64,000 nucleotides of DNA from Lachnospiraceae bacterium (GTDB lineage Bacteria > Bacillota > Clostridia > Lachnospirales > Lachnospiraceae), in assembly GCA_022792835.1 (NCBI GenBank), contig JAAWBT010000032.1:1-64000 (forward strand), written 5' to 3'. Made by a program: the position numbers and the translations under genes. Positions 1-7,439 of the stretch are shown here, one piece after another. Within the stretch, counting starts at the first letter, position 1, and each line of letters opens with the position of its first letter. The notes under the pieces were generated by a model. It saw only the letters and a list, made by a program, of their open reading frames with translations, ran no database searches and was not told where the DNA came from.

Positions 1-142
1 CAAGCTCGATAAAATAAGGCTTTCTGCCACCTTTCCTGTATCTTTCTTCATCCCACTTGCTGATTCTTTCATAGCTGACAAAGCTATGTACAGATAAGCC
101 GAAGGCACCGGGCTTGTCCGCATAGGGCTTGATTTGGAACAT
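1..142 (-). CDS. Partial unknown protein running off the left edge
   Basis: An open frame reads leftward out of the window from an ATG at 142, giving 47 codons without a stop. The peptide starts MFQIKPYADKPGAFGL and continues with a basic and aromatic stretch (SYERISKWDEERYRKGG). I do not recognise the family. No Shine-Dalgarno sequence precedes the ATG and the frame stays open further right into the cotJC remnant, so the real start may have been lost at the junction near 150. It could belong to a mobile element or a rearranged neighbour. Only its open frame and coding-like composition support it. Confidence 0.4.
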   Translation of the reverse strand, partial: MFQIKPYADKPGAFGLSVHSFVSYERISKWDEERYRKGGRKPYFIEL

Positions 143-152
143 TTCTGAGCAC

Positions 153-602
153 AATATTGGTACCGAAGAGCTGGCCCACCTGGAGATCGTCGCAACCATT
201 GTCCACCAGCTCACCCGCAATCTGACAGCGGAACAGCTGGAGGAACAAGGATTTGCCCCCTACTATATTGACCACACGGCAGGAATCTGGCCCCAGTCGG
301 CCGGCGGCTTCCCCTTCAGCGCCAGCCAGTTCCAGTCCACCGGCGACCCAATTGCAGATCTCTATGAGGATATGGCAGCAGAGCAGAAAGCAAGGCTCAC
401 CTATGACAATATCCTCCGTCTGATCAAAGATCCGGAAGTCTGCGATCCCATCCGCTTCCTGAGAGAACGGGAAATCATCCACTTCCAGCGGTTCGGTGAA
501 ACGATGCGTATAGTCCAGGATAACCTGAATTCGAAAAACTTCTATGCTTTCAACCCGGCTTTTGACGGTCTGGACGGCGGAAACTGCGGCTGCCGGAAAT
601 AA
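153..602 (+). pseudogene. cotJC: 5'-truncated spore coat protein CotJC (manganese-catalase family)
   Basis: The frame matches CotJC from about residue 60 of the family to the C-terminus, beginning at IGTEELAHLEIVATI. The family is a ferritin-like, manganese-catalase-related protein of the inner spore coat. The visible part keeps likely metal ligands: Glu and His in GTEELAHLE, Glu in YEDMAAEQKAR and His in LREREIIHFQRF. The N-terminal 55-60 residues, with the first metal-binding helix, are absent: in-frame sequence left of about 150 has stops and no CotJC similarity. The only in-frame start, a TTG at 129, lies in unrelated sequence. A bidirectional terminator follows. I read it as a gene cut by an insertion or rearrangement. 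Confidence 0.8.
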
Positions 603-630
603 GCCGCTCTCATTCTCTCTGCAGGAGATG

Positions 631-676
631 AAAAAACAGCCCCACGGATGGATACCATCCGCAGGGCTGTTTTTTA
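631..676. terminator. Bidirectional intrinsic terminator between cotJC and the MATE gene
   Basis: A long hairpin has arms AAAAAACAGCCC and GGGCTGTTTTTT, with an inner ACGGATGG/CCATCCG stem. It carries a T tract on each strand, so it can end both the rightward cotJC remnant and the leftward MATE gene, whose stop codon lies at its right edge. Confidence 0.9.
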
Positions 677-2005
677 ATATTGATACCTTCTCCTGTATTT
701 CAAAAACATTCCTGCGGACAAGACGAGAGCCATAAACTCTGCCACAGGCGTTGCCAGCCAGATACCCTTCACCCCCAAAAGAGCCGGCAGCACAAGCATG
801 GTGATCAGCATGAACACAAAGGATCTGGAAAATGCCAAGATGGCCGACACTATGCCATTGGAAAGAGCTGTAAACATCCCGCTGGCGAAAATATTGAACC
901 CAAGGAAAAACAGAGCGATGGTACAAATCTGGTTTCCAGTAACCGCAAGAGCATAAACAGGATTGTCCTCTCTTGCAAAAACAGATACCAGAGGTCTTGT
1001 AAATACCAAGGAGGCTATTACCGTCACAATGGAAATCCCCCCAATTACCTTCAGGCTTATGGCGACCAGTTTTTTTAGTTTTTCCTGATTTTGTTCTCCA
1101 TAATAAAAGCTGACCATGGGAGCCACTCCGTACGAGTATCCTGTATAGAGAGAACTTACAAACATAAGCACGTACATAATAATGGTCACGGCAGCTACCC
1201 CATTCTCCCCCACATAAGTGAGCATCGTCCAGTTGAACATCATAGTAATGATCCCGGTAACCAGGGCAGTCGCCATCTCTGAACAGCCGTTTGACGCCGC
1301 ACGGAAAAGGACTCGAAGCCGAAAAACAGGTTTTCTAAAATGCAGAAGGCTCTTTCTACGGCTAAAGACAACAACTCCCACGACAGCCGTCACAGAATAT
1401 CCCATTCCTGTTGCAATGGCCGCCCCGCTGATTCCTGTGTCAAGCCAGGCAATAAACACATAATCCAGAATCATATTCAGGACGCCTCCTGCCACGGAAC
1501 AGACCAGGGAGAGCGTTGCTTTCCCGCTGGCTATCATATAGAGGGTAAAATTGTTCATCAACAGAATAGGGACGGTAAATAAAAGATAACGGCTTAAGTA
1601 TTCCCTACAGTATCCAGCCATCTCCAAAGACAGATTCATTCCGGCAAAAAAGGAGTCCATGGCCACATACCCCAGACCGCACATGGCAAAGCCGACAACC
1701 ACATTCACCAGAATCAAGAAAGTAAAGTCTTCTCTCGCCTCTTCCGCCTTCTTCTCTCCCATCTTTTTCATGATGACAGCGCTTCCTCCAGTGGCAAGCA
1801 TGGTGGAAATGGCAGTGACAAGCTGAATGATGGGGGCTGTCAGATTGATAGCCGACAGGGCATCCGTGCCGATCAGGTTGGACACAAACAAGCCGTCAAC
1901 CATGGTGTAAAAGGACATAAATACTGACATGGCAATGGTTGGAACGGCAAATTTTAAAATATGTTTCAAAGTTACAGGTTTTGAATAAGCATTCTGATCT
2001 TCCAT
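674..2005 (-). CDS. MATE family multidrug/Na+ antiporter
   Basis: This 443-residue inner-membrane protein has the twelve-helix pattern and the paired halves of MATE exporters. The N-terminus (LKHILKFAVPTIAMSVFMSF) and the GLFVSNLIGTDALSAINLTAP segment are typical of the DinF/NorM-like clostridial branch, which pumps cationic drugs or metabolites out against a Na+ or H+ gradient. The ATG at 2005 has AAGGAG at suitable spacing. It is divergent from a MerR-type regulator, and its promoter has the 19-bp spacer that such regulators need, so it is the probable target of that regulator. The substrate cannot be told from sequence. Confidence 0.9.
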   Translation of the reverse strand: MEDQNAYSKPVTLKHILKFAVPTIAMSVFMSFYTMVDGLFVSNLIGTDALSAINLTAPIIQLVTAISTMLATGGSAVIMKKMGEKKAEEAREDFTFLILVNVVVGFAMCGLGYVAMDSFFAGMNLSLEMAGYCREYLSRYLLFTVPILLMNNFTLYMIASGKATLSLVCSVAGGVLNMILDYVFIAWLDTGISGAAIATGMGYSVTAVVGVVVFSRRKSLLHFRKPVFRLRVLFRAASNGCSEMATALVTGIITMMFNWTMLTYVGENGVAAVTIIMYVLMFVSSLYTGYSYGVAPMVSFYYGEQNQEKLKKLVAISLKVIGGISIVTVIASLVFTRPLVSVFAREDNPVYALAVTGNQICTIALFFLGFNIFASGMFTALSNGIVSAILAFSRSFVFMLITMLVLPALLGVKGIWLATPVAEFMALVLSAGMFLKYRRRYQY

Positions 2006-2049
2006 GAATGTGAACTCCTTTTCTCTTGATTTTTTTCTCCATATCGTAT

Positions 2050-2080
2050 ATCATAAACCGTACAGTAACTGTATGGTCAA
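2050..2080 (-). promoter_or_regulatory. MerR-type promoter with dyad operator for the MATE gene
   Basis: On the minus strand a TTGACC -35 (2080-2075) and a TATGAT -10 (2055-2050) are 19 bp apart rather than 17. The spacer is filled by an imperfect palindrome at 2057-2077 (ACCGTACAG-TAA-CTGTATGGT on the plus strand). A long spacer with an internal dyad is the hallmark of promoters activated by DNA untwisting by MerR-family proteins. The regulator gene starts 32 bp away on the other strand. Confidence 0.8.
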
Positions 2081-2111
2081 GAGAAAAATAAAACAGATTG
2101 GAGGCTTTCCA

Positions 2112-3011
2112 ATGAATCAAAAAAGCAGGCTGCTGACCATCGGTCAGTTTGCCTCCCTCCATGGCATCAATAAAAAAACTCTGATGTGGTACGATGAGAT
2201 TGGGTTATTTAAGCCCGCCTCCATCAACCCAGAGAATGGATACCGTTTTTACAGTTATCATCAAAGCTCTCTGTTAGAGACCATTCTTCTGCTGCGGGAG
2301 CTGGATGTATCCATAAATGAAATACAGGGATTTATCAAAGATCGTTCTGCCAAAAGCCTGAAATGTCTTCTGGATGAGAGAATCGCAGAGCTGGACATAA
2401 AACTGGATCATCTGAGGGCCGTGCGGGAAACCCTCTGCAATTACCGCCAGAACATGGAGACCTTGTCCGCCATGGATCTGTCCAAAATCTGCCTCGTCCA
2501 GAAAAAAGAACGCTGCCTGGTGACTGTGGACATTGACAGAGAAACCTCCTATGACCAAGGTGTTGAACGAATCCTCGCCAAAACCCAGGAATATGAGCTA
2601 CGCCATCTTCATGATGCCTCCTATGGAACCATGATTCCTGTCCGCTGTCTGTACCAAAGGGATTTTGACAGCTATTCCAACCTATTTATGGAGATCCCCC
2701 TCCCCTCCTCTTGTATACAATCGAGCAGGGAAGCTTCCTCTTCTCCTGCTCACCGCGCCGAGGCACGCTGCGCAGCAGTACCCCGTGTGCAAAAAACAGG
2801 GCTGCATATTCAGCCCTGCGGAACATATCTGCAGGCATTTTATCAGGGAGACTGGAATAAAATGCCCGCAAAATATGAAAAAATCCTTGCTTACGCTAAA
2901 TCGTGCGGCCTTTCCCTCACTGGCTTTTCCTACGAAAAGATCATAAACGAAACGGTGACAGACCGCATGGAAGACTATATCGTCCAGATTGAGATTCCAG
3001 CCTCTAAGTAG
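2112..3011 (+). CDS. MerR family transcriptional regulator with GyrI-like ligand domain
   Basis: The 299-residue protein has an N-terminal MerR winged helix (LLTIGQFASLHGINKKTLMW then the NPENGYRFYSYHQ wing), a coiled-coil linker near residues 85-120 and a C-terminal effector domain (GLHIQPCGTYLQAFYQGDW, EDYIVQIEIP) like BmrR/TipA relatives. The start chosen is the ATG at 2112, preceded by TTGGAGG; an upstream in-frame ATG at 2004 would run through the promoter. It probably senses a drug and switches the divergent MATE gene. One oddity is a Ser/Ala/Arg-rich stretch of about 35 residues between FMEIP and KTGLHI that does not look like the family and could be a pair of compensating frameshifts. 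Confidence 0.88.
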   Translation: MNQKSRLLTIGQFASLHGINKKTLMWYDEIGLFKPASINPENGYRFYSYHQSSLLETILLLRELDVSINEIQGFIKDRSAKSLKCLLDERIAELDIKLDHLRAVRETLCNYRQNMETLSAMDLSKICLVQKKERCLVTVDIDRETSYDQGVERILAKTQEYELRHLHDASYGTMIPVRCLYQRDFDSYSNLFMEIPLPSSCIQSSREASSSPAHRAEARCAAVPRVQKTGLHIQPCGTYLQAFYQGDWNKMPAKYEKILAYAKSCGLSLTGFSYEKIINETVTDRMEDYIVQIEIPASK

Positions 3012-3113
3012 CCTGTTTGTGGAAATTTTTCTGTCACTGCACCCCATACCACAGTGTCTCTCCTTCCGAAAGCATACTTCAGTGAACAAATTTTTTAGTG
3101 TTTCCCATACGAC

Positions 3114-3160
3114 AAAAAATCGCTGTGCCCCTCTTTCTATGGGACCGCCAGCGATTTTTT
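3114..3160. terminator. Intrinsic terminator between convergent regulator and coiled-coil genes
   Basis: The arms AAAAAATCGCTG and CAGCGATTTTTT form a 12-bp stem with T runs on both strands. It lies between the ends of the rightward MerR-type gene and the leftward coiled-coil gene and can serve both. Confidence 0.88.
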
Positions 3161-3185
3161 CTTTTATCTCCCGTATTTTCTAACT

Positions 3186-3767
3186 CTATCCCAGAACCTG
3201 CAGCTTCCTGCTGTGGTCTGTGATTACATTTTTCACAATGTCCATATCAGCCTCCAGCGCCCCAACCTGGGCCGAAGCTTTCTCATATTGTTTGGCCGCC
3301 GGCACATAATTTTCAGCCAGCAGGCGGATGTTCTGATCCGTGACATTTTCAAGATGTAGTTTAACGCCTGCAATCTCACGGTCTGTCTTGTCGAGATGCC
3401 TTTCTACCTGGCCAAGACGCCCTTCCACCTGATCAAGACGTTCTTCCACTTTGTCAAGACGCTCTTCCACCTGGTCAAGACGTTCTTCCACTTTGTCAAG
3501 ACGCTTTTCCACCTGGTCGAGACGCTTTTCCACCTGGTCGAGACGCTTTTCCACCTGGTCAAGACGCTCTTCCACTTTGTCGAGACGTTCTTCCACTCGG
3601 TCAAGACGTCTCTCCACTCGGTCAAGACGTCTCTCCACTCGGTCGACCTTATCATTCAGGTCTCTCAGACTGTCCTTCACCGGCTGCAGTTCTGCTTTTA
3701 GCTTGGAATCTAATTTTGTATCTAAAAGCTGAGAGATCGCCAGTAAATCCTCATTGGTCAATGCCAC
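3186..3767 (-). CDS. Hypothetical heptad-repeat coiled-coil protein
   Basis: A 193-residue soluble protein of unknown function. Residues about 38-125 are a run of near-identical heptads (RVERRLD, KVEERLD, QVEKRLD and similar), predicting a long uninterrupted coiled coil. It is followed by DREIAGVKLHLENVTDQNIR and a helical tail ending HSRKLQVLG. The heptads are encoded by near-identical 21-bp units, so copy number could vary by slippage. No signal peptide or membrane segment is seen. A scaffold, spacer or DNA-associated role is possible but not shown. It has its own likely promoter and stands alone. Confidence 0.7.
   Translation of the reverse strand: MALTNEDLLAISQLLDTKLDSKLKAELQPVKDSLRDLNDKVDRVERRLDRVERRLDRVEERLDKVEERLDQVEKRLDQVEKRLDQVEKRLDKVEERLDQVEERLDKVEERLDQVEGRLGQVERHLDKTDREIAGVKLHLENVTDQNIRLLAENYVPAAKQYEKASAQVGALEADMDIVKNVITDHSRKLQVLG
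3400..3650 (-). repeat. Tandem 21-bp heptad-coding repeats
   Basis: Around a dozen imperfect 21-bp units (plus-strand form like CTTCCACTTTGTCAAGACG) lie head to tail inside the coiled-coil gene. They vary at one to four positions per unit, consistent with expansion plus drift. Confidence 0.85.
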
Positions 3768-3792
3768 TGTACCACGCCCCCTTCTGCCGGCT

Positions 3793-3821
3793 ATTCTATC
3801 ACATTTCCAGGGTAAAGTCTA
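3793..3821 (-). promoter_or_regulatory. Candidate promoter of the coiled-coil gene
   Basis: TAGACT (3821-3816) and TAGAAT (3798-3793) are 17 bp apart on the minus strand, 26 bp upstream of the ATG at 3767. The -35 is weak. A copy of the dispersed repeat begins just upstream. Confidence 0.5.
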
Positions 3822-3832
3822 TGGAATCCTCC

Positions 3833-3868
3833 TCTTGAGTTTCCGCATTTTTTTACAACACAATACAA
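3833..3868. repeat. Dispersed repeat end, partial copy
   Basis: The sequence CTTGAGTTTCCGCATTTTT is shared with copies at 19614, 35837, 57410 and, in the opposite orientation, 36060 and 59306. Similarity fades after about 25 bp in this copy. Confidence 0.55.
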
Positions 3869-3885
3869 AAGCGTGCTCTGGTCTG

Positions 3886-5334
3886 TCAGCATTGTCTCAT
3901 CAGCCGGATATAAAACTCTACAGCCCGGTGGATGGTCTCCAGCCGTACCCGCTCATTGTTGCCGTGGATGGTCCCCCGCTCCTCGGCCGTCAGATCCATG
4001 GCGGAAAACCGGTACACATGATTGCTGATCTTCCCATAATGGCGGCTGTCAGAGCACTGTACCATCAAATATGGCGACACCAGACACCCCTTCCAGGTGG
4101 AAGCCACCGCGCCGGCCACTTTATCCCAGGCCGGACAGTTCGTCTCCGAGATGGGACTGGGATTCATTCCCCTGATCTTTGTAATCTCCACATCAGGATT
4201 CGCCGCCCTTTCCCGCAGATAGGACAGAGCACTTTCTATGGTATCCTCCGGGTTTAAGCGGATATTGGATACCATGGAAGCCTCCGGCGGGATCACATTG
4301 GAGGCGTCACTGCCTTTCATCTGGGTAAAAGCCACTGTTGTCCGCATGAGGGCGTTCAATTCCCCGCCGCCTTTTTTACAGATGGAATCCAGAAGCCCGG
4401 AAAAACACCACAGGTTTGAGAAAATCATCCGGTACAAAAAGGAAGAATGTCTCCCCAAAGTGTCAAACATCTCCGCCACCGGCTTGGTCAGATGTGCCTT
4501 AAAAGGATGGTTTTCTACCTTGCAGCACACATCCGCCAAAATTCCAACCGGCGTATGAGGTTTCGGTGCGGATGCATGGCCTCCGGCCGATTTCGTCCTG
4601 TACTGCACATCCAGAAGCCCTTTCTCTGCAATACCGATCAGACCACAGGGGGCGCTGACGCCGGGAAACACATCTTTCACCACAGCCCCGCCCTCATCTA
4701 CCACCAGAGCCGGAGTAATGCCGTTTTTCTCAAAATAATCCACTATATGTACGGCTCCCATGCCGTTGACCTCTTCTCCGCCGGAAAAAGCAAAATAAAT
4801 GTCATGTTCCGGGACAAACCCCTGGCCAATCAGATGGTCGGCACAAGTCAGTACACCGTTAAAAGTGATCTTAGTATCCAGGGTTCCCCTGCCCCACAAC
4901 ACGCCATTTTCGATTATGCCAGCGAAAGGCGGTTTCTCCCAGTCCGCCTCATTGACCGGAACCACGTCGTAATGGGCCATCATCACAGACGGATCACCAT
5001 GGCTCTTCCCCTCCCATCTGAACAATAATCCCCTGTCCGGAAACTTTGTCAGGCTGCAAGTATCAAACACCCTGGGATAAAGCCCAGGAAGTTTTCCAAT
5101 CAGTTTTTCAAACTCCTTCTCATCCTCATCTCCATGGTCATAACGGGATACCGTCTTACACATGACCAGTTCTCTGAGATTTTCCACAGCCCGCTCTTTA
5201 TCAAATTCCTCCTCTTCAGTGAGAAGCGATATCGTATCCTTTGGCTTAAAATTCGCTGTCCTGATGAGAATAATCCCCGCCAGAATCAAAATCACTGCCA
5301 GAATACCCAAAACAATATAAAATGCCATTTCCAT
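3886..5334 (-). CDS. M20 family metallopeptidase, membrane-anchored
   Basis: This 482-residue zinc-dependent amidohydrolase has a single N-terminal membrane segment (residues 4-25, FYIVLGILAVILILAGIILI). It then has the M20 dimetal motifs: MMAHYDVVPV with the first His/Asp, GRGTLDTK with the bridging Asp, SGGEEVNG with the catalytic and ligand Glu pair, and a dimerisation insert containing KSAGGHASAP. The layout resembles the carboxypeptidase S/PM20D1 branch, which cleaves dipeptides or N-acyl amino acids. It lies 43 bp downstream of a two-gene DUF5058 membrane unit on the same strand and is probably co-transcribed, suggesting hydrolysis of whatever that unit moves. The substrate is unknown. 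Confidence 0.85.
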   Translation of the reverse strand: MEMAFYIVLGILAVILILAGIILIRTANFKPKDTISLLTEEEEFDKERAVENLRELVMCKTVSRYDHGDEDEKEFEKLIGKLPGLYPRVFDTCSLTKFPDRGLLFRWEGKSHGDPSVMMAHYDVVPVNEADWEKPPFAGIIENGVLWGRGTLDTKITFNGVLTCADHLIGQGFVPEHDIYFAFSGGEEVNGMGAVHIVDYFEKNGITPALVVDEGGAVVKDVFPGVSAPCGLIGIAEKGLLDVQYRTKSAGGHASAPKPHTPVGILADVCCKVENHPFKAHLTKPVAEMFDTLGRHSSFLYRMIFSNLWCFSGLLDSICKKGGGELNALMRTTVAFTQMKGSDASNVIPPEASMVSNIRLNPEDTIESALSYLRERAANPDVEITKIRGMNPSPISETNCPAWDKVAGAVASTWKGCLVSPYLMVQCSDSRHYGKISNHVYRFSAMDLTAEERGTIHGNNERVRLETIHRAVEFYIRLMRQC

Positions 5335-5377
5335 CCCCCTATTTTTACTTTATCCTTCTGCCCCAAGGCTCATTTTA

Positions 5378-6049
5378 TCATAGCTTCCCTTTTTTATATA
5401 AAATCCTTGCCACAGCCAGCGTAAAAAGAACACCCACAGGAACCATGATACCCACAGTACCCGCGTTCAGTGCCGGCACAAAAATAAACAGGGCCAGCAT
5501 AAGGACAATGGGTGCAATGGCAAGCCGCAGGTTCTTTGACACAAAGACCACCGCCAGGCCCCCAAACAGAGCCGGGAGAAGCTGGGCAAAGGCCGCTGTC
5601 AAGACTTCCGACGAGAGAATCGGCGATAACGGGATGATGAGCAGCACGCCGGCAATGATGATAATCGTGGTGACAATGCTGGATACTGCAATGGAGATGG
5701 TCGAAATAATCTCTCCCTCCTCCGAGTTTGCCTTGACTCCAGCCCGCTCCATGGCATCCAGGGCACAGGGCAGCTTCAGATTCGAAATATTTCCTGTCAC
5801 AAAGGACAAATAGGAACCTCCTGCCCCAAGCATGGGCACGTAGGTAAAAATCTCCACAAGCCCCACAGCCCAGTACATGGGCAGGATCGCCAGGGTCCCC
5901 CGGAAAAGCGGCCCCCATTTGGGCAGAACCCCAAAAATAATCGCCAGTGCAAAAGGAAAAGCCAGTATCAGCACAAAAAGCGTAAGCCCCCATGCTCTTC
6001 CAGCTCTGTGGACGCTGTCCATATAAGTAAGAGTTTCTTTTTTCTTCAT
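5378..6049 (-). CDS. Polytopic membrane protein, partner of DUF5058 protein
   Basis: A 223-residue hydrophobic protein with about six predicted membrane helices, starting MKKKETLTYMDSVHRAGRAW. The ATG at 6049 has GAGAGGAGG upstream and lies 14 bp after the stop of the DUF5058 gene. A longer frame from 6145 would overlap that gene and lacks a ribosome site. A cytoplasmic loop carries MERAGVKANSEEGEIISTIS. I do not recognise a named family. The close pairing with an equally hydrophobic protein of similar size suggests two subunits of one transporter, with the downstream M20 peptidase acting on its cargo. Confidence 0.7.
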   Translation of the reverse strand: MKKKETLTYMDSVHRAGRAWGLTLFVLILAFPFALAIIFGVLPKWGPLFRGTLAILPMYWAVGLVEIFTYVPMLGAGGSYLSFVTGNISNLKLPCALDAMERAGVKANSEEGEIISTISIAVSSIVTTIIIIAGVLLIIPLSPILSSEVLTAAFAQLLPALFGGLAVVFVSKNLRLAIAPIVLMLALFIFVPALNAGTVGIMVPVGVLFTLAVARILYKKGKL

Positions 6050-6063
6050 GTCCTGTCCTCCTC

Positions 6064-6798
6064 TCATCCCAGCCATGCCGTAATCGGAATCGCCGCAGCC
6101 ATACCACACATCAGGCTCACTGGAAGGGCATAATCTGTGACCCACCGCTGATTCAGTTTTTTAGAAAGTACTCCGCAAAAGACCATGACCACTGCAGAGA
6201 CAAACATGACGCAGACCGGGATCAGCCCGGAGGTATCCCCGTGAAACAAAAGACCCACATCACTGAACACATAGCCCAGGAACGCGGAGATCATACCGAG
6301 GAACATGGCATTGGTAAAAATCTCGCTCCATTCCTTGTCCCGTTTTTCGATCTTCTTCATCCCGCCCTGGATTTTTTTCGTGAGAAGCGGGACCAGAAAG
6401 AGCCCGATAATAATACTTACTGTCATAACAAAAGCAACTGTCACATAATCAGAAGCATTCTCGATCTGGCTTCCCAGGCCGCCCCCCAGCTCCGTCAGGG
6501 CCGTCCCCGCGGCCACAGTCTCGTAGGTCAGTGAACCGACAATCGAAAGCCGCAGCCAGGGCAGCGCGATCCCCAGACTCTTTGACAGAGTGATCACCCC
6601 CACCAGAATGGCCACTGCCGGGGCAATGGTAAAGACCGCCGACGAAAAGATAGTCTTTTTCAGCACTGCCCCGTCCATCCCTTTCTCCTTTGCCCGGCGA
6701 AGGGCTTTCACCAGAAAATAGACTGACTGACCCAACACCGCCAGAATCAGCATTCCCACCATAACAAAAATAATCGGATGATTGACATTAAATTCCAT
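6064..6798 (-). CDS. DUF5058 family membrane protein
   Basis: The 244-residue protein has about seven membrane helices and the conserved look of the DUF5058 family (MEFNVNHPIIFVMVGMLILA at the start; a central Gly-rich TALTELGGGLGSQIENASDY segment). The family is found in Firmicutes and has no described function. Here it is first in a three-gene unit with a second membrane protein and an M20 peptidase. The glycine/threonine-rich central segment could line a substrate path, but this is inference. Confidence 0.75.
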   Translation of the reverse strand: MEFNVNHPIIFVMVGMLILAVLGQSVYFLVKALRRAKEKGMDGAVLKKTIFSSAVFTIAPAVAILVGVITLSKSLGIALPWLRLSIVGSLTYETVAAGTALTELGGGLGSQIENASDYVTVAFVMTVSIIIGLFLVPLLTKKIQGGMKKIEKRDKEWSEIFTNAMFLGMISAFLGYVFSDVGLLFHGDTSGLIPVCVMFVSAVVMVFCGVLSKKLNQRWVTDYALPVSLMCGMAAAIPITAWLG

Positions 6799-6886
6799 AA
6801 GTTCTCCCCCTCTCCCTCAACCACTCTTTTGCAACTCATTAGCTTTCTCTTACTGTAAAACACAGCTGATCACATTCTGCGGGCAG

Positions 6887-7417
6887 TCACCGCCTCTCCA
6901 GATCCTTTTGCAACATTTCCAGATAATGGACATAGGCCCCATGGCGGAAAGGGACCTGAAAGCTCTTATCCAGTTCTCCATAGGTGAAGCTTTTTCTCCC
7001 TCCGCCCTTTCCCCTGTTCCAGTAGGTGAGAAGATGCCGGAACGGCACATAATAAAACTCATCCAAACTGGTAAAATACAAAATAATAAAAGAGACCCCT
7101 CCCTGTTTCTCAAAGGCTTCCATAAACGTCATCTGATGCTCATGGATATTCTGAAGAGGAAATGTAGTGTTCACACACTCCTTGGCATCAAAACAGACTG
7201 GGATACCCTGGACAGCCCCAATATAGTCCACTGTACTTTTCTGGTCAAAATAAGCCAGAGTAATGTGCCGGCTCTCCTTGTCGATATTGATGGGCTTAAT
7301 GGGCGTAGGGATCTTCTGGATCAGAGCCAGCCCCTCATCCCGGTATTTTTCATTGGTGTAATTGATCAACTCCTCCAAAGTTGACCCTCTAAGCCCTCTG
7401 GAGCCCCAGGTCGCCAT
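6887..7417 (-). CDS. recU: Holliday junction resolvase RecU
   Basis: RecU cleaves four-way junctions formed in recombinational repair and helps chromosome segregation in Firmicutes. The 176-residue protein has the N-terminal RGLRGSTLEELINYTNEKY helix, the nuclease core STVDYIGAVQGIPVCFDAKE with the catalytic acidic residues and lysine, and the NIHEHQMTFMEAFEKQGGV helix. Length and motif order are complete. It lies 22 bp downstream of the RluA-type synthase gene and is likely read with it. Confidence 0.9.
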   Translation of the reverse strand: MATWGSRGLRGSTLEELINYTNEKYRDEGLALIQKIPTPIKPINIDKESRHITLAYFDQKSTVDYIGAVQGIPVCFDAKECVNTTFPLQNIHEHQMTFMEAFEKQGGVSFIILYFTSLDEFYYVPFRHLLTYWNRGKGGGRKSFTYGELDKSFQVPFRHGAYVHYLEMLQKDLERR

Positions 7418-7439
7418 GCTCTCCTACATCCTTTCTTCC

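Noticed and set aside
129-152. TTG at 129 as the true start of cotJC
   Set aside because: The residues it adds do not match the family, there is no ribosome site, and the sequence to the left is unrelated.
3400-3650. CRISPR-like array
   Set aside because: The repeats are contiguous and coding, with no spacers.
3396-3732. Long open frames on both strands across the heptad repeats
   Set aside because: They arise because a 21-bp unit is open in several frames; only the minus-strand frame makes a sensible heptad protein with a ribosome site and non-repeat ends.
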